DNA of 64,000 nt from Albimonas pacifica (GTDB taxonomy: Bacteria > Pseudomonadota > Alphaproteobacteria > Rhodobacterales > Rhodobacteraceae): the NCBI RefSeq assembly GCF_900113695.1, contig NZ_FOQH01000009.1, positions 77,120 through 141,119 of the forward strand, written 5' to 3'. The translations under genes were made by a program, and so were the position numbers. Shown here piece by piece: positions 16,320 through 24,257 of this stretch. The notes beneath the pieces are model-generated. The model was not told the DNA's origin and searched no databases. It was given only the letters and a program-made list of their open reading frames with translations. Position 1 is the stretch's first letter; the number at the start of each line of letters is the position of its first letter.

Positions 16320-17507
16320 CTACTCCGAGGGCGCGCCGGCGCGCAACCAGGCGCCGAGGACGGCGCGCTCCTCGGGGGTGATGCCGGTCTCGTTGCCCAG
16401 CGGCATGATGTTGGACATCACCGCCTGCGCGATCATCTTGGGCGCGTGGGCGCGGATCTGGTCGAGATCGTCGAACATCACCCCGCCCGGCGCCTCGTCG
16501 AAGCTCTCGTGGCTGGGACGGGCGGCGTGGCAGGTCGAGCAGTGGGTCGCCACGATCGCCATGGCGCGCTGGGGCTCGAGATCCGCCTGCACCTGGTCGG
16601 GCCGCCAGGACGAGAGCCACATCATGCCCACGAACAGGAACGAGGCGACGGGAAGCTGCCAGTAGACCGCCCAGCCGTGCTTGCCCATGTCGTGGCTGTT
16701 GAAGAAGTGGCGCACGATGCCGCCGATCGCCAGCACGAAGGCCACCATGATCCAGTTCAGCGGATGGCCGAAGGCGATCGGATAGTGGTTCGAGATCATC
16801 ATCGCGACCACGGGCAGCGTCAGGTAGTTGTTGTGGGTCGAGCGCAGCTTGGCGATCTCGCCGTAGCGGGGATCGGGCTCGCCGCCGGCCTTGAGGACCT
16901 CGACCACCTTCTTCTGGTTGGGGATGATCACCATGAACACGTTGCCCGACATCATCGTGGCGATCAGCGCGCCGGTGTGCAGCCAGGCCGCGCGGGCCGA
17001 GAACACCTGGCCGTAGAGCCAGCAGATGAAGACGATGGCCGCGTAGAGCACCGCGAACAGCAGGGGCGGATTGGCGCGCAGCGCGCTCTTGCACAGCTGG
17101 TCGTAGAGGAACCAGCCCACGAACAGCGACCCCGCCGAGACCAGCACCGCCAGCCCCACGGGGATGTCGGCGACGGAGCGGTCGATCAGCAGGCCTTCGG
17201 CCCCCCACCAGTAGGTGACGGCGAGCATCACGAAGCCGGTCAACCAGGTGGAATAGGCCTCCCACTTGTACCAGTGCAGGATGGCCGGCATCTTCTCGGG
17301 GGCCACCGAATACTTGCGGATCTGGTAGAAGCCGCCGCCGTGGACGGACCAGCTCTCGCCCTTCACGCCCTGGGGCAGGTCCGGGTCGTGGCGCAGCGAG
17401 TAGTCCAGCGCCATGAAATAGAACGACGACCCGATCCAGCCGATGGCGGCCACGATATGCGCGGCCCGGACCAGAAAACTGATCCAGTCGTGAAAAAGCG
17501 CCTCCAT
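16320..17507 (-). CDS. puuD: Membrane urate oxidase PuuD with cytochrome c domain
   Basis: Oxidises urate to 5-hydroxyisourate and passes the electrons to the respiratory chain instead of making hydrogen peroxide. The 395-residue protein has about eight membrane segments (HDWISFLVRAAHIVAAIGW at the N-terminus), conserved WSVHGGGFY and AYSTWLTGF, and a C-terminal cytochrome c domain with the haem motif CSTCH at 323-327 and a later Met (SNIMPLG) as likely axial ligand. Length and architecture match the family first recognised in Agrobacterium. The ATG was chosen at MEALFHDW; open sequence upstream belongs to the divergent uraD promoter and gene. It shares a promoter region with uraD. Confidence 0.93.
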   Translation of the reverse strand: MEALFHDWISFLVRAAHIVAAIGWIGSSFYFMALDYSLRHDPDLPQGVKGESWSVHGGGFYQIRKYSVAPEKMPAILHWYKWEAYSTWLTGFVMLAVTYWWGAEGLLIDRSVADIPVGLAVLVSAGSLFVGWFLYDQLCKSALRANPPLLFAVLYAAIVFICWLYGQVFSARAAWLHTGALIATMMSGNVFMVIIPNQKKVVEVLKAGGEPDPRYGEIAKLRSTHNNYLTLPVVAMMISNHYPIAFGHPLNWIMVAFVLAIGGIVRHFFNSHDMGKHGWAVYWQLPVASFLFVGMMWLSSWRPDQVQADLEPQRAMAIVATHCSTCHAARPSHESFDEAPGGVMFDDLDQIRAHAPKMIAQAVMSNIMPLGNETGITPEERAVLGAWLRAGAPSE

Positions 17508-17654
17508 GGGCAGGGTCCCCCGTCGTCCGGTCTTTATTTCCTGGGGGGGGAGGTTATCTGCGCTAGGCGGCCCCGGCCAAGGGCGTTTCGCGCTCGCCAC
17601 CGGGGCTTCGGCGCCGCAGCATGTCTTCCGCCCTCCCCGCTCGAAGGAGCCGCC
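17508..17654. promoter_or_regulatory. Divergent puuD/uraD promoter region
   Basis: 147 bases between divergent purine-degradation genes, with an AT-richer patch (TCTTTATTTCC and GGTTATCTG, about 17531-17562) in otherwise GC-rich DNA. A shared regulator is likely but I cannot identify its site. The uraD ribosome site is GAAGGAG. Confidence 0.45.
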
Positions 17655-18176
17655 ATGTTCGTTTTCCCCCAGCCCCCCGCCGAGATGACCCGGGACGCCT
17701 TCGTCGCCCGCTTCGGCGGCGTCTACGAGCACTCGCCCTGGGTGGCCGAGCGCGCCTGGGACGCGGGACTGGGCGAGGAGACGGCGACCTCGGGCGGCCT
17801 CTCGGGCGCGCTGCACGCACAGGTGATGGCGGGCGACGAGGACGAGCGGCTGGCGCTGCTGCGCGCGCACCCCGACCTCGCGGGCAAGCTGGCGCTGGCG
17901 GGCGGGCTGACCGCCGAATCGAGCGCCGAGCAGGCGGGCGCCGGCCTCGACCAGTGCACGCCCGAGGAACTGGCGGAGTTTCAGGAACTGAACGCCCGCT
18001 ACACCGCGCGCTTCGGCTTCCCCTACATCCTCGCCGTGAAGGGCCGCCACCGCGAGCAGATCCTGGAGAATTTCCGCGCCCGGGTGGAGAACGACCCCGA
18101 GGCGGAGCTGGCCGAGGCCATCGAGCAGGTCCGCCGCATCGCCCTCCTGCGGCTGGAGGCGATGGCCGGGGGCTGA
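17655..18176 (+). CDS. uraD: OHCU decarboxylase
   Basis: Converts 2-oxo-4-hydroxy-4-carboxy-5-ureidoimidazoline to S-allantoin, the last step after PuuD and UraH. The 173-residue helical protein has FGGVYEHSPWVAERAW near the N-terminus, LLRAHPDLAGKLA with the catalytic His region, LTAESSAEQAGAGLD, and FPYILAVKGRHR. Length is standard. A GAAGGAG precedes the ATG. It is divergent from puuD. The intervening enzyme UraH (HIU hydrolase) is not in this window. A 14-bp palindrome GCGGAAGCTTCCGC (18181-18194) sits just after the stop. Confidence 0.93.
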   Translation: MFVFPQPPAEMTRDAFVARFGGVYEHSPWVAERAWDAGLGEETATSGGLSGALHAQVMAGDEDERLALLRAHPDLAGKLALAGGLTAESSAEQAGAGLDQCTPEELAEFQELNARYTARFGFPYILAVKGRHREQILENFRARVENDPEAELAEAIEQVRRIALLRLEAMAGG

Positions 18177-18313
18177 GCAGGCGGAAGCTTCCGCTACGGA
18201 ATGCCTTGATTTCACGTCACAATGATTGCTTCCCGTTCATCCAGGAGGTTAGGGTTCCTCATCATCTGTTCACCTGACGATCCGTCGGGCTGCGTAAATC
18301 GGACCAGCGTACC

Positions 18314-19000
18314 ATGGCACTCCCCCGGCTTTCCGTCCCCGTCCTTGCCTTCGCGGCCGTCGCCGCGTTCGCGCCGCAGACGGGCGCCCAGGCCGCGACC
18401 GCCTACGACAGCGGCGTCGGCGCAGCGGATGCGACCTATCTCGAGCCGTCCTACACCGGCCCCGTCGGCGACCCGATCGACGACTACGAGTTGGCGGACG
18501 ACATCATCCTGGGCTCGGACTACGACATCGGCTCGGCGACCTTCCTGGGGTCGAGCACCGACGCCGCGCCGTTCAGCTTCGACATCGCCTTCTACGCCGT
18601 CGACGGCGCCGCGCCCGCGACGTCCCCGACCGCGAGCCGGACCGGCGTCGCCTACTCGACCTTCGACACCGGCGAGACGCTGAACGGCCGCGCCCTGCAG
18701 AGCTACACGATCGCGTTCGACGTGATCTCGCTGACGGCGGGGAACTGGTGGGTGTCGATCGTCGCCAACGCCCAGGGCGATGACAAGTGGCACTGGGCGG
18801 GCGTCTACCAGAACACCTCCTCGATGCGCTTCCGCGAGGCGGGCGGCGGCGGCGCCTGGGGAACCTACACCCCCCTCGACATGGCCCTGACGCTCGACGC
18901 CGGCGCCTCGGGCACGCCGGTCCCCGCGCCCGCCGCGCTGCCGTTGCTGGCCGCGGGCCTCGCGGGCTTCGCCCTGGTCGGGCGCCGCCGCCGGGCCTGA
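18314..19000 (+). CDS. Exported protein with VPLPA-CTERM-like sorting tail
   Basis: A 228-residue secreted protein of unknown function. It has a signal peptide (residues 1-27, ending GAQAA), a beta-rich Asp/Ser/Thr-rich body with phrases such as ELADDIILGSDYDIGSATF, and a C-terminal tripartite signal: VPAPAALPLL, a hydrophobic helix and the basic end GRRRRA. This resembles the VPLPA-CTERM signal processed by exosortase-type enzymes in Rhodobacterales, anchoring or releasing proteins at the envelope. No exosortase gene is in this window. The ATG lacks a strong ribosome site; AGGAGG occurs about 65 bases upstream, so the translation start is less sure than the family call. Confidence 0.78.
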   Translation: MALPRLSVPVLAFAAVAAFAPQTGAQAATAYDSGVGAADATYLEPSYTGPVGDPIDDYELADDIILGSDYDIGSATFLGSSTDAAPFSFDIAFYAVDGAAPATSPTASRTGVAYSTFDTGETLNGRALQSYTIAFDVISLTAGNWWVSIVANAQGDDKWHWAGVYQNTSSMRFREAGGGGAWGTYTPLDMALTLDAGASGTPVPAPAALPLLAAGLAGFALVGRRRRA

Positions 19001-19040
19001 TCCCGCCGGCCGCCGGGCGCCCGCGCCCCCGGTTTTCCCC

Positions 19041-19116
19041 GCCCCCGCGCGCTCCGGCCGGAGGTCGGCGGGGGTGGGCGGGCGGGAGCCGACCTTCGGT
19101 CGGAGCGCGCGGGGGC
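19041..19116. terminator. Convergent-gene hairpin with G-quadruplex-capable loop (copy 2)
   Basis: Arms 19041-19069 and 19088-19116 pair at 27 of 29 positions. The loop (19070-19086) has four G-runs (GGGGG, GGG, GGG, GGG) with one-base spacers, followed by AGCCG. It occupies the same kind of place as copy 1 at 7963-8043, between two convergent genes, and shares the GGGTGGGCGGG...GAGCCG core. Confidence 0.65.
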
Positions 19117-19128
19117 GGGCGGCTCCCC

Positions 19129-20034
19129 TCAGGCGGCCAGGGCCGCCGCCTCCTCGAACAGGATCGCGTGGCGGGCCGCCAGCTCGTGCGGGTCGCGCGA
19201 GTAGCCGCCGCCCAGGGCCGCGGCGACCGGCAGGCCGCGGCCGCGCAGCCGCTCCAGCACCAGCCGGTCGCGCCGGCGCAGCCCCTCCAGCGTCAGCGCC
19301 AGCCGTCCCAGGCGGTCGCCCTCCCAGGGATCGACGCCGGCGTTGTAGAAGACGAGGTCCGGCGAGGCCCGCTCCACCGCCTCGTCCAGCGCGTCGGAGA
19401 GGCGGGCGAGATAGGCCTCGTCCCCCAGCCCGTCCTCGAGCCCCACGTCGAGGTCCGAGACCGCCTTGCGCGCCGGAAAGTTCTTCTGCGCGTGGATCGA
19501 GAAGGTGAACACCCGCGGGTCGGAGGCGAAGATCCACGCCGTCCCGTCCCCCTGGTGCACGTCGCAGTCGACCACCAGGATCCGCGGCGCCGCGCCCTCG
19601 TCCGCCAGCGTGCGCGCCGCCACCGCCACGTCGTTGAACACGCAGTAGCCCGAGCCGTAGTCGGGGCCTGCGTGATGCGAGCCCCCGGCCGCATTCACCG
19701 CCAGCCCCCGGTCCAGCGCCAGCCGCCCCGCGAGCAGCGTGCCCGCCGAGGAGAGCTGCGCGCGCCGGGCCACCTCGGGCGTCGAGGGCAGGCCGATGCG
19801 CCGCGTCTCGTCGGCCGTCAGGGTGCAGGCGATCACCCGCTCCACATAGCCGATGTCATGGGCGCCCGCGACCTGCAGCGCCTTGAGCGGCGCAGGCGCG
19901 AGCCAGCCGCCGGTCTCCATCAGGCCGCGCTCCTCCAGCGCCTGGCGCAGGTAGAAGTATTTCGACATCGGGAACGGGTGGTTGGGCCGCAGGGCGACCG
20001 TGTAGTCCGGATGCCAGACGATGGGCAGCGTCAT
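19129..20034 (-). CDS. Histone-deacetylase-family amidohydrolase
   Basis: A 301-residue zinc deacetylase of the HDAC/AcuC/acetylpolyamine amidohydrolase superfamily. Catalytic residues are visible: the His pair in GGSHHAG (117-123), the zinc ligands in VVDCDVHQGDGTA (His at 160), and FYNAGVDPWEGDRLGRL. The C-terminal LGGGYS is also conserved. Substrates in bacteria include acetylated proteins, acetyl-polyamines and small amides; none can be assigned here. Its ATG overlaps the glnE stop codon by four bases (ATGA), so translation is probably coupled with glnE. Confidence 0.88.
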   Translation of the reverse strand: MTLPIVWHPDYTVALRPNHPFPMSKYFYLRQALEERGLMETGGWLAPAPLKALQVAGAHDIGYVERVIACTLTADETRRIGLPSTPEVARRAQLSSAGTLLAGRLALDRGLAVNAAGGSHHAGPDYGSGYCVFNDVAVAARTLADEGAAPRILVVDCDVHQGDGTAWIFASDPRVFTFSIHAQKNFPARKAVSDLDVGLEDGLGDEAYLARLSDALDEAVERASPDLVFYNAGVDPWEGDRLGRLALTLEGLRRRDRLVLERLRGRGLPVAAALGGGYSRDPHELAARHAILFEEAAALAA

Positions 20035-22925
20035 CCGCCCGGCCCCTCGGCCGAAGGCGCGGGCAGCAGGCGGTCGACGACCTCGGCCGCGGCCTCCCGC
20101 GCGGCCTGCATCCGCTCGGCCAGCGCCTCGATCTCCGTCTCGCCCGAGACGCGCAGCAGCGCGGCGATGGGGCCCGGGCCCGCGGTCGCGGGATCGAAGC
20201 CGCCGGAGGTCGCGACGCGCAGGGCCTGGAGGAGGCGCGACTGCAGGTCGTGCGCCTGCGCCAGCGCCGCGACGTCGCCGGGATCGAGCCGCCCCGCCGC
20301 CTCCAGCGCCGCCAGCGCCCGGGGGGCGGAGGCGCCGCCCAGCGGCAGGTCCGGCGCGCCCTCGGCGGCGGCGGCGAGCAGGCCCGCCTGGGCCACGAAC
20401 TCGATGTCCATCAGCCCGCCGCGGTGGCGCTTCATCGCCCAGGGGTCCTCGCGCCCGCCCTTCTCGGCCTCGGCGATGCGCGCGCGCATGTCGGCGGCGC
20501 CGGTCCAGGCCTCGGCGGCGGGACGCTCGAGGCGCAGGGCCTCCCCGACCGCGGCGCGCACGTCGTCCTGCAGGTCCGCGCGGCCCGCGACGGGGCGCGC
20601 GCGGGTCAGGGCCATGCGCTCCCAGGTCCAGGCGCGCTCGGCCTGGTAGGCGCGGAAGCCCGAGAGCGAGGTCGCCACCGTCCCCTGCCGGCCGGAGGGG
20701 CGCAGGCGCATGTCGATCTCGTAGAGCTCCCCCTCCGCGGTCTTCGCGGTCATCGCCGAGATCAGCGCCTGCGTGAAGCGGGAGAACCAGGCGGGGGAGG
20801 ACAGGGATTTCTTCCCCTCCGAGGCCTCCTGCCCGCCCGCGTCGTAGAGCACGATCAGGTCGAGGTCCGAGGTCGCGGTCATCTCCCCCGAGCCGAGCCG
20901 CCCCATCGCCAGCACCGCGGCGCCGCGGCCGGGCGGGGGCCCGTGGCGGCGGGCGAACTCGGCCTCCACCAGCGGGAACAGCGCGCGGATGCAGGCCTCG
21001 GCGATGGCCGAGAACCCGTGGCCCGCCTCTTCCGCGTCGGCGATGCCGCGCAGGAGCTGCACGCCCATGCGGAAGCGCATCTCCTTGGCCCAGGAGCGGG
21101 CGACGTCGAGCTGGCGCTCGTAGTCCTCCTCCCGCGCGAGCCATTCCGAGAGCTCCTCGGTCAGGGCGTCGGCGCCGGGCAGCGGCTCGAAGAAGTCGGT
21201 GGCGAGGATCGCGTCGAGCACCCGCGAGGAGCGCCCCAGCGCCTCGGCCAGGCGCGGCGAGGCGGCGCAGATCTCGGCGATCAGGTCCACGAGGCGGGGG
21301 TTCTGCTCGAAGAGCGAGAACACCTGCACCCCCGCCGGCAGGCCCGACAGGAACCGGTCGAACTGGGCGAGCGCGTCGTCGGGCGAGGCGGCCGCGCGCA
21401 GCGCCTGGAGGATGCGCGGCTCGAGCCCCGCCAGCAGCGTGCGCGCGCGGGTCGAGCGGGTGGCGGGGATCGCGCCCTGGCGCCAGCGGTCGATGATCCC
21501 CTCGGCGTAGTCCGGCCGCTCGAACCCGGCCGAGGCGAGGTCGGGGGCCTGCGCGGGCTCGGCCGCGGCGGGGGCGCCGGGGGGCTGGAAGAAGGCCTCG
21601 GCGATCTTCGAGACCCGCTCCATGCGCGCCAGGATGTCGGCCTCGAACGCCGCGCGGTCCGACCAGCCCGAGAGGGCGGCGACCCGGTCGCGGGCCTCGG
21701 GCGCGGTGGGCATGGTCTGGGTCTGGCGGTCCTCGATCATCTGCAGGCGATGCTCGAGCTCGCGGTGGGCGACATAGGCGGCGTCGAGCTCGGCGGCGGC
21801 CTCCTCGCCGACCCAGCCGGCTCCGGTCAGGGCGCGAAGGGCGGCGCGGGTGCCGCGGTCGCGCAGCGCGGGGTCGCGGCCGCCGCAGATCAGCTGGCGG
21901 GTCTGCACGAAGAACTCGATCTCGCGGATGCCGCCGCGGCCGAGCTTGACGTTGTGGCCGGGGATCGAGATCGGGCCGCCGCCGCCGCGGTGGGCGCGGA
22001 TCCGCTCGCGGATGTCGTGGGCGTCGCGGATGGCGGCGAAGTCGAGGAACCGCCGCCACACGAACGGGCGCAGGCGGCTCAGGAACGCCTCGCCCGCCGC
22101 GATGTCGCCGACGCTGGCGCGGGCCTTGATGAAGGCCGCCCGCTCCCAGGTGCGGCCGAGCGATTCGTAGTAGCGCTCGGCCGTGTCCATGCCGATGCAG
22201 ACCGGCGTCACCGAGGGATCGGGGCGCAGGCGCAGGTCGACGCGGAACACGTAGCCCTCGCCGGTGGGCTTCGACAGCAGCTGGCTGACCCCCTGGACGA
22301 CCTTCACCAGGCGCGAGCGGACCTCGGCGTAGGCGTCGGCCTCGTGGCGGGATTCGTCGAACAGGAAGATCAGGTCGATGTCGGAGGAATAGTTCAGCTC
22401 CCGCGCGCCGCCCTTGCCCATGGCGAGCCCGAAGAGGCCCGCGGCCCCCGCCGCGTCGTCGGGATCGCGGGACAGCCGGCCGCGGGCGAACTCGTCCGCC
22501 AGCAGGCCGCGCAGCGCGCCCTCCACCGCCGCGTCGGCGAAGTCCGACAGCGCCGCGGTGGCCGCGTCCAGGTCCCAGACCCCGCCCAGATCCGCGAGCC
22601 CCGTCAGCACCGCCAGCCGCCGCTTGCCCCGGCGCAGGATGCCGGCGCGCTGGGCGGTGTCGGCCTCGGCCACGGCGCGCATCTCCGCCGCCAGGGTCGC
22701 GAGCGCGGGCTCGGGCGGGCCCTGCAGGACGTCGGCCAGCCACTCCGCTTCGCGCCGGATCAGGCCGTGGAGGAAAGGGGAGGAGCCCCCGGTTCCCTCC
22801 ACCAGCGGGCGCAGCTCGGGCGCGGACAGGTGGGCCGAGAGCGCCTCCCACGCCTCGGCCCCGCGGGCGGGGTCGTGGGCGAGGGGCGCGCGGGTCAGGC
22901 GGGAGGCGAAGGGTTCGGCGGTCAT
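20031..22925 (-). CDS. glnE: Bifunctional glutamine synthetase adenylyltransferase/deadenylylase
   Basis: Adjusts nitrogen assimilation by adding or removing AMP on glutamine synthetase under PII control. 964 residues, the normal size. Two nucleotidyltransferase domains are seen, each with the G-S/G-x-D-x-D pattern: GGARELNYSSDIDLIFLF in the N-terminal (deadenylylase) half and GSGEMTATSDLDLIVLYD in the C-terminal (adenylylase) half, each followed by its helical domain. RLRPDPSV and MRLRPSGRQG are also typical. The start could be the ATG at 22925 or one three codons upstream at 22934. It is divergent from the MFS gene and coupled to the HDAC-like gene downstream. Confidence 0.95.
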   Translation of the reverse strand: MTAEPFASRLTRAPLAHDPARGAEAWEALSAHLSAPELRPLVEGTGGSSPFLHGLIRREAEWLADVLQGPPEPALATLAAEMRAVAEADTAQRAGILRRGKRRLAVLTGLADLGGVWDLDAATAALSDFADAAVEGALRGLLADEFARGRLSRDPDDAAGAAGLFGLAMGKGGARELNYSSDIDLIFLFDESRHEADAYAEVRSRLVKVVQGVSQLLSKPTGEGYVFRVDLRLRPDPSVTPVCIGMDTAERYYESLGRTWERAAFIKARASVGDIAAGEAFLSRLRPFVWRRFLDFAAIRDAHDIRERIRAHRGGGGPISIPGHNVKLGRGGIREIEFFVQTRQLICGGRDPALRDRGTRAALRALTGAGWVGEEAAAELDAAYVAHRELEHRLQMIEDRQTQTMPTAPEARDRVAALSGWSDRAAFEADILARMERVSKIAEAFFQPPGAPAAAEPAQAPDLASAGFERPDYAEGIIDRWRQGAIPATRSTRARTLLAGLEPRILQALRAAASPDDALAQFDRFLSGLPAGVQVFSLFEQNPRLVDLIAEICAASPRLAEALGRSSRVLDAILATDFFEPLPGADALTEELSEWLAREEDYERQLDVARSWAKEMRFRMGVQLLRGIADAEEAGHGFSAIAEACIRALFPLVEAEFARRHGPPPGRGAAVLAMGRLGSGEMTATSDLDLIVLYDAGGQEASEGKKSLSSPAWFSRFTQALISAMTAKTAEGELYEIDMRLRPSGRQGTVATSLSGFRAYQAERAWTWERMALTRARPVAGRADLQDDVRAAVGEALRLERPAAEAWTGAADMRARIAEAEKGGREDPWAMKRHRGGLMDIEFVAQAGLLAAAAEGAPDLPLGGASAPRALAALEAAGRLDPGDVAALAQAHDLQSRLLQALRVATSGGFDPATAGPGPIAALLRVSGETEIEALAERMQAAREAAAEVVDRLLPAPSAEGPGG

Positions 22926-23041
22926 GGGGCGCATCCTCGCCGCCCGGGGGCGCGTGTCAACGCACGAGCGAGGCCCTCTTGCGTCGGTGCGGCGGCGGGC
23001 GCATCGATAAGGAAACCACACGAAAATGGGGAGGACTCGCC
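22926..23041. promoter_or_regulatory. Divergent glnE/MFS promoter region
   Basis: 116 bases between divergent genes. An AT-richer segment GATAAGGAAACCACACG and the MFS ribosome site TGGGGAGG are visible. A TTGACA occurs on the minus strand, but no good -10 follows before glnE, so I do not assign exact promoters. Confidence 0.35.
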
Positions 23042-24253
23042 GTGACCGCCGCAACCCTGACGCCCGACCGCTACCGCTGGGTGGTGGTCTTCGCCGCGGC
23101 GGTGATCCTGGCGCTGAGCATGGGCCAGATGGTCAACGGCCTTGCGGTGTTCTTCGTGCCGCTGGAGCGGGAATTCGGCTGGGCGCGCGGGGACGTGGCG
23201 CTGATCAACGCGGCCGGCGTCGCCGGGCTCGCGGTCGGCGGCATTCTGATGGGGCGCCTGGCGCCGCAGGTCGGGACCCGGGCGGTGTGCCTGTTCGGGG
23301 CCGCGGTGATGGGCCTGTGCGTGATCGCGGCCAGCCAGGCGAGCGCGCTGTGGCAGTTCTACCTGCTGTTCGCGGTGGCGGGCGCGCTGGGCGGCTCGGC
23401 CTTCTTCGCGCCGCTGATCGCGCTGGTGGGCAACTGGTTCGCGGCGGGCGCGGGGATGGCGCTGGGGATCGCCTCGGCCGGGCAGGCGCTGGGCCAGGGC
23501 GGCGTGCCGCTGGTCTCGGCGATGATGATCGAGGCCTGGGGCTGGCGCGGCGCCTTCATGGGGCTGGGGGTCGCGACGCTCGCGGTCTGCGTGCCGCTGG
23601 CGCTGCTGATGCGCGAGCCGCCGGCGCCGGCCTCGGGCCTCGCCGGCGCGGTCGAGCCGCTGCCCACCCCCCTGCCCCACCGCACCGTGGTGGCGCTGAT
23701 GTGCGTGGCGGTGGTGGGTTGCTGCACGCTGATGTCGGTGCCGCTGATGCATCTCGCGCCCCTGATGCAGGGCTGCGGGCTGACGGCGACGGATGCGGGG
23801 GGCGTGATGGTGGCGATGCTCGCCTCGGGCATCCTGGGGCGGCTGGTCTTCGGGCGGCTCGCGGACGTGATGGGGGCGCTGCCGGCCTATGCCACCGCCT
23901 CGCTGTGGCAGACGCTGATGGTGTTCGGCTTCACCCGCTTCGCGACGCTCGACGGGTTCTACGTCTACGCGGTGCTCTACGGCTTCGGCTATGCGGGGGT
24001 GATGACGGGGGTGCTGACCTCGACCCGGGCGCTGTCGCCGGCGGCGAAGCGGGCGTCGGCGATGGGGATCATCGGGGCCTTCGCCTGGCTGGGCCACGGG
24101 GTCGGGGGCTGGCAGGCGGGGGCGCTCTACGACCTCACGGGGGGCTACGATGCAGGCTTCGGCGTGGCGCTGGCGGCGGGGGTGATGAACCTCGCGGTGC
24201 TCGCCGGGCTGATGGTCTTCATCCGCCGGGCGGGAGCGCCGGCGGCGGCCTGA
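23042..24253 (+). CDS. Major facilitator superfamily transporter
   Basis: A 403-residue inner-membrane carrier with about 12 hydrophobic helices and the MFS loop motif GRLAPQVGTRAV between helices 2 and 3; a second copy-like GRLADVMGALPAY appears in the C-terminal half. Pattern MVNGLAVFFVPLEREFGWARGD resembles carriers for monocarboxylates or related organic anions, but the substrate is not determinable. The start is the GTG at 23042, supported by TGGGGAGG seven bases upstream; an ATG at 22979 in the same frame lacks one. It faces the DUF1638 gene with a four-base gap between stop codons. Confidence 0.88.
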   Translation: MTAATLTPDRYRWVVVFAAAVILALSMGQMVNGLAVFFVPLEREFGWARGDVALINAAGVAGLAVGGILMGRLAPQVGTRAVCLFGAAVMGLCVIAASQASALWQFYLLFAVAGALGGSAFFAPLIALVGNWFAAGAGMALGIASAGQALGQGGVPLVSAMMIEAWGWRGAFMGLGVATLAVCVPLALLMREPPAPASGLAGAVEPLPTPLPHRTVVALMCVAVVGCCTLMSVPLMHLAPLMQGCGLTATDAGGVMVAMLASGILGRLVFGRLADVMGALPAYATASLWQTLMVFGFTRFATLDGFYVYAVLYGFGYAGVMTGVLTSTRALSPAAKRASAMGIIGAFAWLGHGVGGWQAGALYDLTGGYDAGFGVALAAGVMNLAVLAGLMVFIRRAGAPAAA

Positions 24254-24257
24254 GCGC

